64,000 bases of DNA from Centipeda flueggei ATCC 43531. Lineage in GTDB: Bacteria; Bacillota; Negativicutes; Selenomonadales; Selenomonadaceae. The stretch lies in contig NZ_GG694008.1 of the NCBI RefSeq assembly GCF_000160695.1, forward strand, positions 242,902 to 306,901. Reading direction: 5' to 3'. Below the pieces are notes generated by a model that worked only from the letters and a program-made list of their open reading frames with translations, searched no databases and had not been told where the DNA came from. Every line of letters begins with the position of its first letter. Position 1 is the stretch's first letter. Position numbers and translations under genes: made by a program. Positions 63,926-64,000 of this stretch are shown here, in pieces.

Positions 63926-64000
63926 GGAAGCACGGATACATTCCATATCATCCTCGCAATTACCTTTTCTGTTTCGTTCGAACGAAGTATCTGCGCCGAT
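63926..64000 (+). repeat. Dispersed TIR element, copy F (cut by right edge)
   Basis: Begins GGAAGCACGGATACAT, identical for 16 bases to copy C, then diverges while keeping CTTTTCTG-like and CGTTCG-type blocks. The right end lies outside the window. Confidence 0.6.

Overview
The window looks like a chromosomal piece of a Selenomonas-like member of the Negativicutes (diderm Firmicutes). Three things point there: a full outer-membrane programme (BamA, TamB, TolC-type channel, three Skp/OmpH-like proteins, LpxD and an LpxL-family acyltransferase) beside a Firmicute-style S10-spc-alpha ribosomal cluster; a zinc-type S14 and zinc-finger adenylate kinase; and high GC with strong Shine-Dalgarno sequences and many TTG/GTG starts. 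Taxonomy is inference from gene content.

Layout. 1-4510 (minus): a type IV pilus/type II secretion-like operon (major pseudopilin, peptidase-only prepilin peptidase, four minor pseudopilins, PilM/PilN-like protein, PilO-like protein cut by the left edge), 26 bp downstream of ilvB. 6526-8688 (plus): a glucose-type PTS IICBA transporter; 8826-9944 (plus): a MetE-like methyltransferase. 10014-14053: an L-tartrate fermentation locus (ttdB, ttdA, DASS antiporter; divergent LysR regulator). 14117-16311: repeat copy A, a rhodanese lipoprotein, a decayed HicA-HicB module with a frameshift in each gene, and a TSUP exporter. 16386-18085: gltX followed by two identical tRNA-Glu(CTC) genes. 18364-18999: an orphan dhaL. 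19219-19451: a strongly folded RNA with its own promoter and terminator, probably 6S RNA. 19547-22066: a large FtsA-like actin-fold protein with two AT-hook motifs.

22125-40377 (minus) is the envelope cluster, transcribed as TolC-type protein, TamB, sigma factor, a one-pass membrane protein, BamA, an uncharacterised outer-membrane protein, GT2, an ArnT-like GT, a lipoprotein, three OmpH-like proteins, LpxD and the acyltransferase. 40607-54985 (minus) is the S10-spc-alpha cluster from rpsJ to rplQ including secY, adk and infA; map is not present. 55247-59951 (minus) is the str cluster (L7Ae-like, rpsL, rpsG, fusA, tuf) without rpoBC. 60146-61989 holds trmB-ftsW, and 62090-63763 a two-partner-secretion transporter whose exoprotein is not in the window.

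Most unusual observations: (1) a dispersed family of about 155-bp elements (six copies, one internally deleted, one cut by the right edge) with imperfect terminal inverted repeats that often abut stop codons and interrupt the str operon; (2) a sigma factor plus one-pass membrane protein between tamB and bamA; (3) pseudopilins without Glu+5 next to a prepilin peptidase without a methyltransferase domain; (4) the AT-hook FtsA-like protein; (5) the probable 6S RNA. No CRISPR array, prophage or transposase gene was seen.
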